A model generated the notes under the pieces. The model had not been told where the DNA came from. It searched no databases and saw nothing but the letters and a program-made list of their open reading frames with translations. From CAZUGA01 sp964619885 (GTDB lineage: Bacteria > Pseudomonadota > Gammaproteobacteria > Methylococcales > UBA1147), in the NCBI GenBank assembly GCA_964619885.1, contig CAZUGA010000001.1, positions 124,001 through 188,000 on the forward strand: a stretch of DNA of 64,000 nt. The letters are read 5' to 3'. The position numbers and the translations under genes are program-made. Positions 9,243-17,499 of this stretch are shown piece after piece (position 1 is the stretch's first letter; each line of letters starts with the position of its first letter).

Positions 9243-10985
9243 ATGCTCCAGACAGATAAAACAGAGCCCAAAGCGGCGCAAACCATGAGTTCCACAGAAT
9301 TATCCGCAACGCTAGACAATGCGCAACCTGACAATGATCCGAATGTATTGATCGGGCATCTGACCCAAGTACGGGGAGATGGATTTGAAGCCCGACTACT
9401 GCCGTTGGATTCAGATAGCCCCGTGGTGAAGGTAGGTGATCACGAAGTTCTGGTTGGTCAACTAGGCTCGTACGTCAGCATCAAGCAGAACGGAATCCGA
9501 ACTTTGGCGTTGGTATTTCAGGATATCGAAAAAAGTGAAGCCGACAATTCAGAGCCGCGTTCGGCGGGTAAATCGCGTTCTCTTGCATTGATCCCGCTGG
9601 GTGAGATTGATGAGAAGGGTAGTTTTCAACGGGGTATTCGTTCATATCCGACTACAGGTGCTGCGGTTTATACCGTGGGTGTGGACGAATTGAAGCCAAT
9701 TTTTATGAAATTTCGGGGTTATCGTTTTAATCTTGGCTATATCCCGACGCATCCTTCTTTAGCAGTCAGTTTGGATCCATCGGCGTTGTTTGGCCGGCAT
9801 TTTGCGATCTTGGGTCAGTCGGGATCGGGTAAATCGTGGGCGGTGTCCAGCCTTGTGCAGCGCGCAATTGCGGCGATGCCGAATGCGCACGTTATCTTGC
9901 TTGATTTGCATGGTGAGTATTGTTGGAAGGATGACCAGGGTAATGCGCATTCGGCGTTCAAGCCCGGGACGGTTCGCGCAATCGACGCTCGAGAACTGGA
10001 AATTCCTTACTGGTTGATGACCTTCTCCGAACTCATCGATTTATTGATAGATCGGTCGGATGATGGATCATCAACCCAAATAGCATTTTTACGCGAAGCG
10101 CTCTACGTATTAAAGAAGAAATCTGCGCTCAAATTGGGTATCGATAACATTTCCATCGATTCGCCGATCTATTTTTCTCTGGCCGATTTGTACAAAAGCT
10201 TCAAGAATGCCAATGAACAACGCGGCGATTTCGGTAAGAAACAAGGGGCATTGTTCGGACAATTTGACGAGTTTTTGGTTAAGCTCCAGAGTAAGCTCAG
10301 TGATACTCGTTACGATTTCCTGCTCAAGCCCAAACACCGTAATAATTCTGAATCGCTCAGCGGTTTATTACGTGATTTTGTCGGCTTGGGTAAGCCCAAA
10401 AGTCAAGTGACCGTGATAGACCTAAGCCCGGTACCCTTCGACGTACGCCCCGGTGTATCGGCGCAAATAGGCCGTTTAGCCTTCGAGTTTAACTATTGGA
10501 ACCCTCGCAACCGCGAATTTCCGATATTACTGCTTTGCGAAGAGGCGCATGCATACATTCCGCGAGAATCCGGCAGCCAGTACGACGGTACTAGAAAAAC
10601 CATGGAACGTATTGCCAAAGAAGGCCGAAAATACGGAGTAGGCCTGGGCGTTGTGACGCAGCGGCCGCACGAACTATCAGAAACAGTTTTATCGCAGTGC
10701 GGAACCTATATTTGTTTGCGAATTACCAACCCGGACGATCAAAGCTATGTGCGCGATTTGGTTCCGGAATCGGAAGGTGATTTGACCAATACATTGGCGG
10801 CTTTGGGGCGTGGTGAAGCGGTGGTTATGGGTGAGGGCGCGCCATTGCCAATCCGATTTCAGATTTATAGACCGGATCCCGAGCCGAACAGTAGCGATGT
10901 GGATTACCACAAGCACTGGAAAGACGGGTTGGAAGATCTAGACGTGGAAAATATTGTCGATCTTTGGCGCCGGCAGGGGCGTTAG
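9243..10985 (+). CDS. HerA-like hexameric ATPase (HAS-barrel plus FtsK/HerA ATPase)
   Basis: 580 residues. An N-terminal beta-barrel-like region (about 35-150, starting NVLIGHLTQVRGDGFEARLL) resembles the HAS barrel. The ATPase core has Walker A GQSGSGKS, an adjacent VILLDLHGEY strand, a Walker B-like ILLLCEEAHAYIP and the VVTQRPHELSETVLSQC segment typical of HerA/FtsK-fold motors. HerA proteins pump DNA with NurA in archaea; bacterial HerA-like ATPases also pair with SIR2 or nuclease partners in antiphage systems. No NurA, SIR2 or DUF4297-type partner is adjacent, so its role is open. It may belong to a small accessory region with the VWA/PP2C/kinase operon 1.6 kb downstream. Confidence 0.8.
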   Translation: MLQTDKTEPKAAQTMSSTELSATLDNAQPDNDPNVLIGHLTQVRGDGFEARLLPLDSDSPVVKVGDHEVLVGQLGSYVSIKQNGIRTLALVFQDIEKSEADNSEPRSAGKSRSLALIPLGEIDEKGSFQRGIRSYPTTGAAVYTVGVDELKPIFMKFRGYRFNLGYIPTHPSLAVSLDPSALFGRHFAILGQSGSGKSWAVSSLVQRAIAAMPNAHVILLDLHGEYCWKDDQGNAHSAFKPGTVRAIDARELEIPYWLMTFSELIDLLIDRSDDGSSTQIAFLREALYVLKKKSALKLGIDNISIDSPIYFSLADLYKSFKNANEQRGDFGKKQGALFGQFDEFLVKLQSKLSDTRYDFLLKPKHRNNSESLSGLLRDFVGLGKPKSQVTVIDLSPVPFDVRPGVSAQIGRLAFEFNYWNPRNREFPILLLCEEAHAYIPRESGSQYDGTRKTMERIAKEGRKYGVGLGVVTQRPHELSETVLSQCGTYICLRITNPDDQSYVRDLVPESEGDLTNTLAALGRGEAVVMGEGAPLPIRFQIYRPDPEPNSSDVDYHKHWKDGLEDLDVENIVDLWRRQGR

Positions 10986-10997
10986 ACGGTCGTAGTG

Positions 10998-11447
10998 CTA
11001 ACCAAATTCGGCCATTAGTTCTTCAAATCCCTTTGGATTCTGATCCCGAAAAGTTGTAAGCGACGTTTTCAAACTTTGTTTTGCAGCATCATGCTCCTGC
11101 GTTTTGATGGATTCAATTTGGTCCACCAATTTGCTCAAGCGCCGTAATGAATCGGAATTTTCGGTTTTGTTGGCTTCCGCCAATTCCAGTAACACCTCGC
11201 TGATCAAACCCAGTTGTTTGCCGTAAGAACCGACTTCTTCGAACACCCGTTTTTCAATCTTTGCGTTACCCGAAGTCGGGCTAATCCGTCCAAAGAACCA
11301 ATCGAAGTCCGGCTCAATATTTTGCTCAACGCCACCGCTAAACGGAAAGTGAAAAACAGGGGACCAGTACACTAACCATGGAAACATGCGTTCTATCCGA
11401 TAACAATTGAGTAAAGGCGGAAAATTTTCATTAGTATATACAATCAT
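10998..11447 (-). CDS. Hypothetical protein, helical C-terminal half
   Basis: 149 residues, convergent with the HerA-like gene (12 bases between the stops). The N-terminal half contains several aromatic residues and Pro, and the C-terminal half (about 65-149) is charged and helical, suggesting a coiled coil. No family was recognised. Upstream on the same strand (11484 to about 11665) another open frame lacks a start codon, so the locus may be a remnant of a longer coding region. Its pairing with HerA could be fortuitous. Confidence 0.5.
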   Translation of the reverse strand: MIVYTNENFPPLLNCYRIERMFPWLVYWSPVFHFPFSGGVEQNIEPDFDWFFGRISPTSGNAKIEKRVFEEVGSYGKQLGLISEVLLELAEANKTENSDSLRRLSKLVDQIESIKTQEHDAAKQSLKTSLTTFRDQNPKGFEELMAEFG

Positions 11448-11642
11448 TTGTTGCCGATAAACTTTCGATGTTGGCCGGTCGTTTATTTGTTGTCCATGGA
11501 GTCGATAAACGCATTGGCTTCGTTTATAGATGATTCCATCGATTGAACCAGCAGGGCCACATCGCGAATCGAAAAAGTTGATAGCGGTTGGTTAAAAACC
11601 GACAATGCCCATGCTGTTGTAAAATTCGGGTGGCCAACCGTA

Positions 11643-12383
11643 ATGAATTCCCCAATCCAACTTATTCCCTATCACAATTTGGCACTCGCGTTCATCCCGG
11701 CGCTGGTGGTTATCGGTGTTTTGTACTGGTGGTCCTGCGAAAGCGGTAATGCGATGTATGGTCTGGTGCGCATGATTGTGCAGTTATTGTTGATTGGATA
11801 TGTGTTGGCGTTTATTTTCGAAGCCAAACAAGCGTGGATTATTGTCACTGTGCTGGCGGTTATGGTGTTGGTCGCGAGCTGGATTGCATTGCGTACGGTC
11901 AAGGAAAAACGTGGCGGTTTGTATTTTAAGGGATTATTTGCAGTGTTCATTGGTGGGGGATCTGTGCTGATTTTGGTGACCCAAGGCGTACTCGCGTTGG
12001 ATCCGTGGTATATGCCGCGTTATATGATTCCGTTGGCGGGTATGATTTTCGCCGGGGTAATGAATAGCGTAAGTCTTGCAGCCGAACGGATCGTCGCAGA
12101 AATCGACCGCCAGCCCGACTATACGACGGCAAGGGACATCGCATTCAAAGCGTCGTTGATTCCAATCACCAATGCGCTATTTGCGGTGGGTTTGGTGGCG
12201 TTGCCGGGGATGATGACAGGGCAAATTCTATCTGGGGTTTCTCCACTGATCGCGGTGCGTTATCAAATTATGGTGATGTGCATGAGTTTTGGTGCGGCTG
12301 GTATCACTTCGGCTTTATTTCTTGTGCTGATCAAGCCTGACCTGGGGGAGGATCGTACGATCAAGCCGGATAATGGCGGGTGA
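11643..12383 (+). CDS. fetB: FetB-like (UPF0014) ABC transporter permease
   Basis: 246 residues with about six or seven membrane segments. The segment YGLVRMIVQLLLIGYVLAFIF and the later PRYMIPLAGMIFAGVMNSVSLAAERI and LPGMMTGQILSGVSPLIAVRYQI are typical of the UPF0014/FetB family. In E. coli FetB forms an iron exporter with the ATPase FetA. No ATP-binding subunit is adjacent on either side, so the partner must be elsewhere or absent. The assignment to the family is strong; iron as substrate is by analogy. Confidence 0.82.
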   Translation: MNSPIQLIPYHNLALAFIPALVVIGVLYWWSCESGNAMYGLVRMIVQLLLIGYVLAFIFEAKQAWIIVTVLAVMVLVASWIALRTVKEKRGGLYFKGLFAVFIGGGSVLILVTQGVLALDPWYMPRYMIPLAGMIFAGVMNSVSLAAERIVAEIDRQPDYTTARDIAFKASLIPITNALFAVGLVALPGMMTGQILSGVSPLIAVRYQIMVMCMSFGAAGITSALFLVLIKPDLGEDRTIKPDNGG

Positions 12384-12477
12384 TTTGAAGGCGGTTGTAT
12401 TTTTTAGGATTTCTAAATTTTCTGGGATGTGTTAAATATGGAGTTCGGTATCACGAGTTGGCCGGTCAATAATAGAA

Positions 12478-12506
12478 AAGGGGTCTGGCCGTGCGGCATA
12501 CCCCTT
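12478..12506 (+). promoter_or_regulatory. Leader hairpin upstream of the VWA gene
   Basis: AAGGGGT and ACCCCTT pair around an inner GCCG-TG-CGGC stem, followed by AAAA. The CCCC at 12501-12504 is also complementary to the unusually strong GGGGG ribosome binding site at 12534-12538, so alternative pairing could control translation. This is a structural inference from the sequence only. Confidence 0.4.
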
Positions 12507-12542
12507 AAAATGAGTTGCGGTTTAGCGTAACGAGGGGGATAA

Positions 12543-13214
12543 ATGGCGAGTAAAATTTCGTATTATGTGGATATTGTGTTGTGCATTGATTGTACCGGTA
12601 GCATGCGTCCCGTCATCAATGGGGTAAAAGGGCAAGCCCTGGATTTCCATCAGCGAATCCTGTCAAGGATGGAGGATAAGAAAAAGAAGATAGATAGGTT
12701 GCGCATGCGGGTAATCTCTTATGGCGATTTTTGGGCGGATAACGAGCCGATAAAAGCCATGCCGGATTTTATCGATATGGAAGAAAAAGCGGAAGAATTT
12801 GATGCATTCGTCAACGAATTGTGGGCCGATGGCGGTGGTGACGAACCCGAGAGCGGATTAGAGGCATTGGCGCTGGCCTTGCAATCGCCGTGGCATAAAG
12901 GTGCGCAAAGCAAGCAACGGCGGATTGTTGTGATGTGGACCGATGCAAGCGCGCACCCGCTGGAAAAAGCAAAACAGTCGCCGCCGAAAAACTATCCGGA
13001 AGGGATGCCCGGCGGTTTGGATGAATTGACAGATGCTTGGGATGAAATGCCTATTTCCAGCCGCCGACTGTTGCTTTACGCACCTGATGTGGAACCGTGG
13101 AATGAGATTGGTTATAACTGGGATCAAACCATTTATTTTCCGTCCGAGGCAGGTGCAGGACTAGAGGAACATGATATGGATACGATTTTAGAAGCCATTG
13201 CCAATAGTATCTAG
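12543..13214 (+). CDS. VWA-domain protein, TerY-like
   Basis: 223 residues forming a single von Willebrand A domain. The MIDAS metal site is intact: D16-C-T18-G-S20 near the start, then GGGDEPESGLEAL and MWTDASAH. The Shine-Dalgarno GAGGGGG ends four bases before the ATG. It opens an operon with a PP2C phosphatase, a protein kinase and a zinc-ribbon protein, the gene set known as the TerY phosphorylation triad (TerY-P), described from tellurite/stress loci and reported as an antiphage system. The VWA protein probably scaffolds or is phosphorylated within the complex. It lacks the C-terminal metal-binding region of longer TerY proteins; a separate zinc-ribbon protein at the operon end may replace it. 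Confidence 0.8.
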   Translation: MASKISYYVDIVLCIDCTGSMRPVINGVKGQALDFHQRILSRMEDKKKKIDRLRMRVISYGDFWADNEPIKAMPDFIDMEEKAEEFDAFVNELWADGGGDEPESGLEALALALQSPWHKGAQSKQRRIVVMWTDASAHPLEKAKQSPPKNYPEGMPGGLDELTDAWDEMPISSRRLLLYAPDVEPWNEIGYNWDQTIYFPSEAGAGLEEHDMDTILEAIANSI

Positions 13215-13231
13215 GCCGGTTTCAGAGCAAT

Positions 13232-13366
13232 ATGATAACCTCGCGTCAGATGTTCGGACCCATTGATATTTTGCTTTGCATGCAAAGAGGCCGGGCGCAT
13301 TACGTGGGTTTCTTAGAAAAAGTAGATCGACTGACTGCCCAATATCGCGAGAACATGGCGTGCTAG
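13232..13366 (+). CDS. 44-residue ORF resembling a truncated VWA N-terminus
   Basis: An open frame of 45 codons begins with ATG 17 bases after the VWA stop and ends over the likely GTG start of the PP2C gene (7-base overlap around 13360-13366). Its PIDILLCMQRGRAHYVGFLE segment lines up with VDIVLCIDCTGSMRPVINGV of the preceding VWA protein, but the MIDAS residues are lost. It may be a real small protein, a decayed second VWA gene, or a coupling ORF for the phosphatase. No strong ribosome binding site is visible. Confidence 0.45.
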   Translation: MITSRQMFGPIDILLCMQRGRAHYVGFLEKVDRLTAQYRENMAC

Positions 13367-14673
13367 GTTTGGGTCGCAGCCGTAAAGTTGGCATCCTTCC
13401 ATCCGAGACTTCGCAGCTCAAGTTCCAGGTAAGCGTGGTTAGGGATGGCGATGATAGTGAAGATTTATCCCGTTGTGAAGATGCTGAGCCGGTTATAGAG
13501 AGAACCACTGACGGTCGTGTTTTTCTATGCGTGGCGGACGGTTTGGGTGGGTATTCGCAGGGATTTGACGGCAAAACCGGCGGCTATATTGCGTCGCGAG
13601 TGGCGATTAAAGCCGCGGTCGATTATTTTTGCTATTCGGCGGGTTTTTCCGAAGATGGTCCCGATACTCTGACCAACCATATCTATCGGGAATTGCGTAA
13701 TTTGGCCGAACGTAAACTGCCACCCAGCCGCGTGCGGGGAACTCTGGGACGGCATAAGTTGGCTACTACGCTGGCTGCTGTGGTATTCGACGATTCGCTG
13801 GGAACGTCGCTGCACAATGTTCGTTGCTATTGGATTGGCGACTCTCGGGTATATTTTTTCGGTGAGCAGGGTTTGCACCAGTTAACCCGTGACGACAGCA
13901 TGACAGAATCGGACGTCTTTGACGCGACCTTCGAATCGCCACCGATGTCGCAATTCCTCGCCGCTAGCATGGAACGCGAATGGCGCATCCATCGACAGGA
14001 ATTTCAAATCGATTGCCCGGGTGTGCTGATCGCCTGTACCGATGGTTGCAGCGCGGATTGGAAATTTCCGTGGGCCTTCGAATTGGCATTGCAAAAAGCG
14101 CTGGAACAAAGTGACAGCTGGACCGACTGGCTGGAGGAATTTAAGCAATTATTGGAAGTGGTCCGTTCAGATGATGCCTCGATGGCGATTTACCCCCTGG
14201 CGACCGGCAAATTTGCTCATTTCCAAAAGTTGAGACGGCGCTATCAGGTAACCAACGCCGCAGTTCGGGCAAATCGGGCGCAACAAAAAGTAGAAGCCCG
14301 CGACGCTTGGATTAAAATTTACCAACCAGTCTACGAAACTGCCCCGGTAGCGCAAGCTGTCGCGGAAAAAAAAACCGTTATAGAATCCTGCGAAAGTGCA
14401 AGAACCCTCGAAAGCCAGCAACAATCGACCGGTTCTTCAATTGATGATTTGATCAAGGCGTCGGTGGTTAAAGTAGACGGCCGGGTTGCCGCGCAGCAAA
14501 AAGCCAAAACCAAGATCAAACGCAAGCGCCGGCTGCATATTTCGCGTTCGTGCAAATGGTTGAGTCTGGGTTGGTTATTCGGTTTGATGTGTGGTTTATC
14601 GCTGGGAACGAAAGTAAAGCCCTGGCTTGAATATTTTGCATTCTGGTTAAAGTCCTTATGGCAATCCACCTAA
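13360..14673 (+). CDS. PP2C-type serine/threonine phosphatase with C-terminal membrane anchor
   Basis: About 437 residues from the GTG at 13360; the frame stays open upstream to a TTG at 13276, so the start is uncertain. PP2C motifs are clear: VADGLGG near the start, then IGDSRVYFF and ACTDGCSADW, which supply the metal-binding aspartates. A basic linker (about 340-395) leads to a hydrophobic segment (WLSLGWLFGLMCGLSLG) near the C-terminus, suggesting membrane tethering. The stop overlaps the kinase start by 16 bases. In TerY-P systems the phosphatase reverses the phosphorylation made by the partner kinase. Confidence 0.8.
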   Translation: MLGLGRSRKVGILPSETSQLKFQVSVVRDGDDSEDLSRCEDAEPVIERTTDGRVFLCVADGLGGYSQGFDGKTGGYIASRVAIKAAVDYFCYSAGFSEDGPDTLTNHIYRELRNLAERKLPPSRVRGTLGRHKLATTLAAVVFDDSLGTSLHNVRCYWIGDSRVYFFGEQGLHQLTRDDSMTESDVFDATFESPPMSQFLAASMEREWRIHRQEFQIDCPGVLIACTDGCSADWKFPWAFELALQKALEQSDSWTDWLEEFKQLLEVVRSDDASMAIYPLATGKFAHFQKLRRRYQVTNAAVRANRAQQKVEARDAWIKIYQPVYETAPVAQAVAEKKTVIESCESARTLESQQQSTGSSIDDLIKASVVKVDGRVAAQQKAKTKIKRKRRLHISRSCKWLSLGWLFGLMCGLSLGTKVKPWLEYFAFWLKSLWQST

Positions 14674-15761
14674 CGGCCGGCACTGATTTAAACGGCTATA
14701 CCTTAATTACGGATATGACCGCGTCCGATGCCGGCACGTCGATGTGGGCGCTGGCCGAGAAAGCGGGATTCGAATACTTCATTAAATGTTTCTTGACCCC
14801 GGTTTACCCTCATCAGGATGGCCCCGGTTCCTTCGCAGCCAAGCAACGTAAACGTGATCGTTGCGAAGCTTTCGAACAGCGTATGAATCAAGTCGATCAA
14901 GTTTTGGAAGAGTGCGGCAGTGACAGTTTTTTAGTACGCAGTGTGGATTTCTTTAGGAAGGATGGTAGTTATTTCAAGATCACAAAAAAAATTGTGTCGA
15001 AGAAGGTTGGTATAGTCGACCTGCCTGCGCGTGCACAATTGTTAATTTTGCTATCCGCGACCTATTCGCTGAAACTATTGCACGAAAATTCTGGCTTCGT
15101 GCACGCCGATATCAAGCCGGAAAACTTTATGGTACAGCGGGCCGGTGAACGGTTGATCGCAAATCTGATCGATTTCGACGCCGGTTTTTTCATGGGCCAC
15201 CCACCCGATCCTGAAGAATTGACCGGTGACCAACGCTATTGGTCGCCCGAATTGATCGAATTTTTGGCTGCGGAATCCGCGGATAAGGGACGACACATCG
15301 CGTTGCTGCAGGGCCTGGACATTTTTTCACTAGGAGCGACTTTTTGTGAATATCTGTGCGGACAACTACCCGACTTTCCAAACGATTACACCTATGTTGG
15401 CGAAGCGGTATTGGACGGAGCGCCTGTACATATTCCAAGCCCGCGCCACGCCGAATTCATGCCTTTGCTCCCAATAATCGAGTCCATGCTGCTAAAGAAT
15501 CCAGCCCAGCGTCCTAATGCAGTCATCCTGCACGAAACCTTGCGCGATTTGAACCAGAAGTTATTTGTCAGTGAACACACGTATGAAAAAATGGCCAGTT
15601 CGCTATTAAATGAGTTGCTTGTGCGGGGCCAGTCATTGCGCGATCTGGCGTTGATTTATGGTGCGAAAACTCTAAACCGGCATTCCTCCGGCGTCAGCGT
15701 ACGGGGTCTAAAAACAGACCGCAAACGGCGCTTATCCAAAGCTTTTTGGAAGTTGCCGTGA
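14658..15761 (+). CDS. Eukaryotic-like protein kinase of TerY-P type
   Basis: 367 residues. Kinase signatures are present but divergent: a lysine in YFIKCF (K43), the catalytic loop HADIKPEN (H149, D151, K153, N156), the metal motif DFD (172-174) instead of DFG, and RYWSPE in place of APE. A helical tail (about 295-367) follows the C-lobe. The gene overlaps the phosphatase by 16 bases and the zinc-ribbon gene by 4 (GTGA), so the operon is tightly coupled. Catalytic residues are intact, so activity is likely; the substrate is presumably the VWA protein or the zinc-ribbon protein. Confidence 0.82.
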   Translation: MAIHLTAGTDLNGYTLITDMTASDAGTSMWALAEKAGFEYFIKCFLTPVYPHQDGPGSFAAKQRKRDRCEAFEQRMNQVDQVLEECGSDSFLVRSVDFFRKDGSYFKITKKIVSKKVGIVDLPARAQLLILLSATYSLKLLHENSGFVHADIKPENFMVQRAGERLIANLIDFDAGFFMGHPPDPEELTGDQRYWSPELIEFLAAESADKGRHIALLQGLDIFSLGATFCEYLCGQLPDFPNDYTYVGEAVLDGAPVHIPSPRHAEFMPLLPIIESMLLKNPAQRPNAVILHETLRDLNQKLFVSEHTYEKMASSLLNELLVRGQSLRDLALIYGAKTLNRHSSGVSVRGLKTDRKRRLSKAFWKLP

Positions 15762-16120
15762 AAGTCTATTTTTGTTCCTGTTTCAATTGCAGCTGGAAGG
15801 GCAACAAACCGCACCGCGATGGCCAATGCCCAGTCTGTGGCCACGGCCTGGACATTCAGGTACGCAAGCGCCGATTCTCGTCCGACCTATCGCCCCGGGT
15901 CAACGTATCCGGTTTGTCCACCGATGACAAACTCAGCGCCCATTGGGCCGATTTTTCGTTGTTCAACCGATTCAAACCTAGCGATGAAGACCTCAACGAG
16001 TTGACTGAGGCCAAGCAAACGGTCGCCGAAACCCTGGAAAAATCCATCCCGAAAGTGCTGGAATCGGCCAATGTGTTGAAGGCATTGGAATTGCGCTTTC
16101 GCGGTAACGACGATTCCTAA
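15758..16120 (+). CDS. Small zinc-ribbon protein of the TerY-P-like operon
   Basis: 120 residues from a GTG overlapping the kinase stop (GTGA). The N-terminus carries CFNC and CPVC pairs 15 to 20 residues apart, a four-cysteine zinc ribbon, followed by a basic RKRR patch and a helical C-terminal half. No named family was recognised. Longer TerY proteins carry a C-terminal metal-binding domain, so this could be that domain as a separate subunit; this is inference from gene context. Confidence 0.65.
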   Translation: MKVYFCSCFNCSWKGNKPHRDGQCPVCGHGLDIQVRKRRFSSDLSPRVNVSGLSTDDKLSAHWADFSLFNRFKPSDEDLNELTEAKQTVAETLEKSIPKVLESANVLKALELRFRGNDDS

Positions 16121-16485
16121 ATTTACGGCTTAAGACCATGTCAGGGGCTTGATTCCCGATCGTTCTACTGGGCCCCACGAAGGTGGTTTATGATGAAGTT
16201 TCCCTAGCGAAGTCGAATGGATTTATGCGTATTGTGCCGGAATTTTAGCGCTATCCAAATTACACTATAATAGCGAATTACCACAGTGAGTAGGGGCGTA
16301 AACCGTAGAGATAATCGCGTTGCCGAGAAATATTAGGGTCTTAATCAAACGCACGGTAATTCCTGGGAGCTGTGTGTGGATTGACTGGTCCAGTAAATAT
16401 CTGTGGTAGACTCGGGATTGAAACGTAGGACGGATAAGCGCAGGGCAACCGCCGCAGACTATCAACCCCCCCGGCCATACCAACT
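16121..16485. other. Intergenic region with a possible promoter
   Basis: A perfect TATAAT lies at 16266-16271, but its upstream hexamer is poor. It could serve the small membrane protein at 16486. No other feature is seen. Confidence 0.3.
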
Positions 16486-16899
16486 ATGTCCCAAGAAGCC
16501 AAACTCAAACATCTAGATTTGATCCAAGCTGTGATCAACCGCATGGCCAACAGCTCTTTCTTGCTCAAAGGTTGGAGCGTTACATTATCCGCTGCGTTAT
16601 TTGCGCTCGTGGCCAAGGATGCTGATCAATGGTTTATTATTCTACCGCTGGGCCCAATCGTAATGTTTTGGGGTTTGGACGGTTATTTTCTTCGGCAGGA
16701 ACGACTGTTCCGTAAACTTTACGATACGGTTAGAACAATAGAGAAGGACTCTATCGATTTTTCCATGGATACAAGCGCCTTCGAAGATGACGTCGATTCA
16801 TGGTTCAGCGTTGTATTATCGAAAACATTGGCGTGGTTTCATGGGATCATCTTTCTAGTAACGGTCATAATAGCTGTATCAATGCTAGGGTGTTTTTGA
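16486..16899 (+). CDS. Small membrane protein with two pairs of hydrophobic segments
   Basis: 137 residues. The N-terminus has KLKHLDLIQAVINRMANSSF followed by a helical pair (about 27-62) and then GLDGYFLRQERLFRKLYD, a conserved-looking cytosolic stretch; another hydrophobic segment (about 113-136) ends the protein. I recognise this pattern as a widespread, uncharacterised bacterial membrane family often seen in accessory regions, but cannot give it a firm name. It stands alone on the plus strand after the TerY-P-like operon. Confidence 0.6.
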   Translation: MSQEAKLKHLDLIQAVINRMANSSFLLKGWSVTLSAALFALVAKDADQWFIILPLGPIVMFWGLDGYFLRQERLFRKLYDTVRTIEKDSIDFSMDTSAFEDDVDSWFSVVLSKTLAWFHGIIFLVTVIIAVSMLGCF

Positions 16900-17152
16900 T
16901 TATTCGGCGGTTCAGGGAATTACGACTAAATGACTAGAATACGATTTGATTTCGGCCTATCGATTCCGGGTGAATATCGCAATGGAGTACTCGAGTTGGT
17001 CGCCATTGTAATGGTTAACCGAAACGGGACGCTCAGCTTGACAGATATGCCGGGCTAGGGTTGAATATGATTTGAGTAGATCGTCGGAATTATTGGTGAG
17101 ATTACCGGGTTGATTTAAAAAATTAATTTAGAGATTGATGCAGGAGGTTATG

Positions 17153-17359
17153 ATGACTAAAAGACAATTGCATGATGGAATAGTTGGCGCAGTTGTGACG
17201 CTTGGGGTGTTATTGGGTTACTTCTCCGGTCCGACTTGGTTTCTGTTGCCTGCGCTAATAGGTGTATTGTTGATTCAAAGTTCGTTTACTGGGTTTTGTC
17301 CGGTTTATTACACCCTGGATAAGCTCGAATCAGCAGGTAAGCTTCAGATTGCAAAATAA
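17153..17359 (+). CDS. DUF2892-family small membrane protein
   Basis: 68 residues from the ATG placed five bases after a perfect AGGAGG (17142-17147); upstream in-frame starts are less likely. Two hydrophobic segments flank GPTWFLLPALIG, and SSFTGFCPVYYTLDKL matches the C-terminal signature of DUF2892/YgaP-type membrane domains, which in other proteins are fused to rhodanese. No rhodanese is adjacent. Function unknown. Confidence 0.75.
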   Translation: MTKRQLHDGIVGAVVTLGVLLGYFSGPTWFLLPALIGVLLIQSSFTGFCPVYYTLDKLESAGKLQIAK

Positions 17360-17499
17360 ACCGTTGTCGGTTCATTTTGTTTTACAGAATTGTTTGATCT
17401 AAACCGATGAATCTTGGGTGATTTGGATTTCACGTTGACGCAACTGGGTGGTTCACATGTTATATGTGTTAGGGTTGGTTCAGTTTGGAATAGGGTAGA

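Noticed and set aside
11484..11665. Minus-strand open frame with IRDVALLVQSMESSINEANA
   Set aside because: It looks somewhat protein-like but lacks a proper start codon and overlaps the fetB start; probably a shadow or a remnant.
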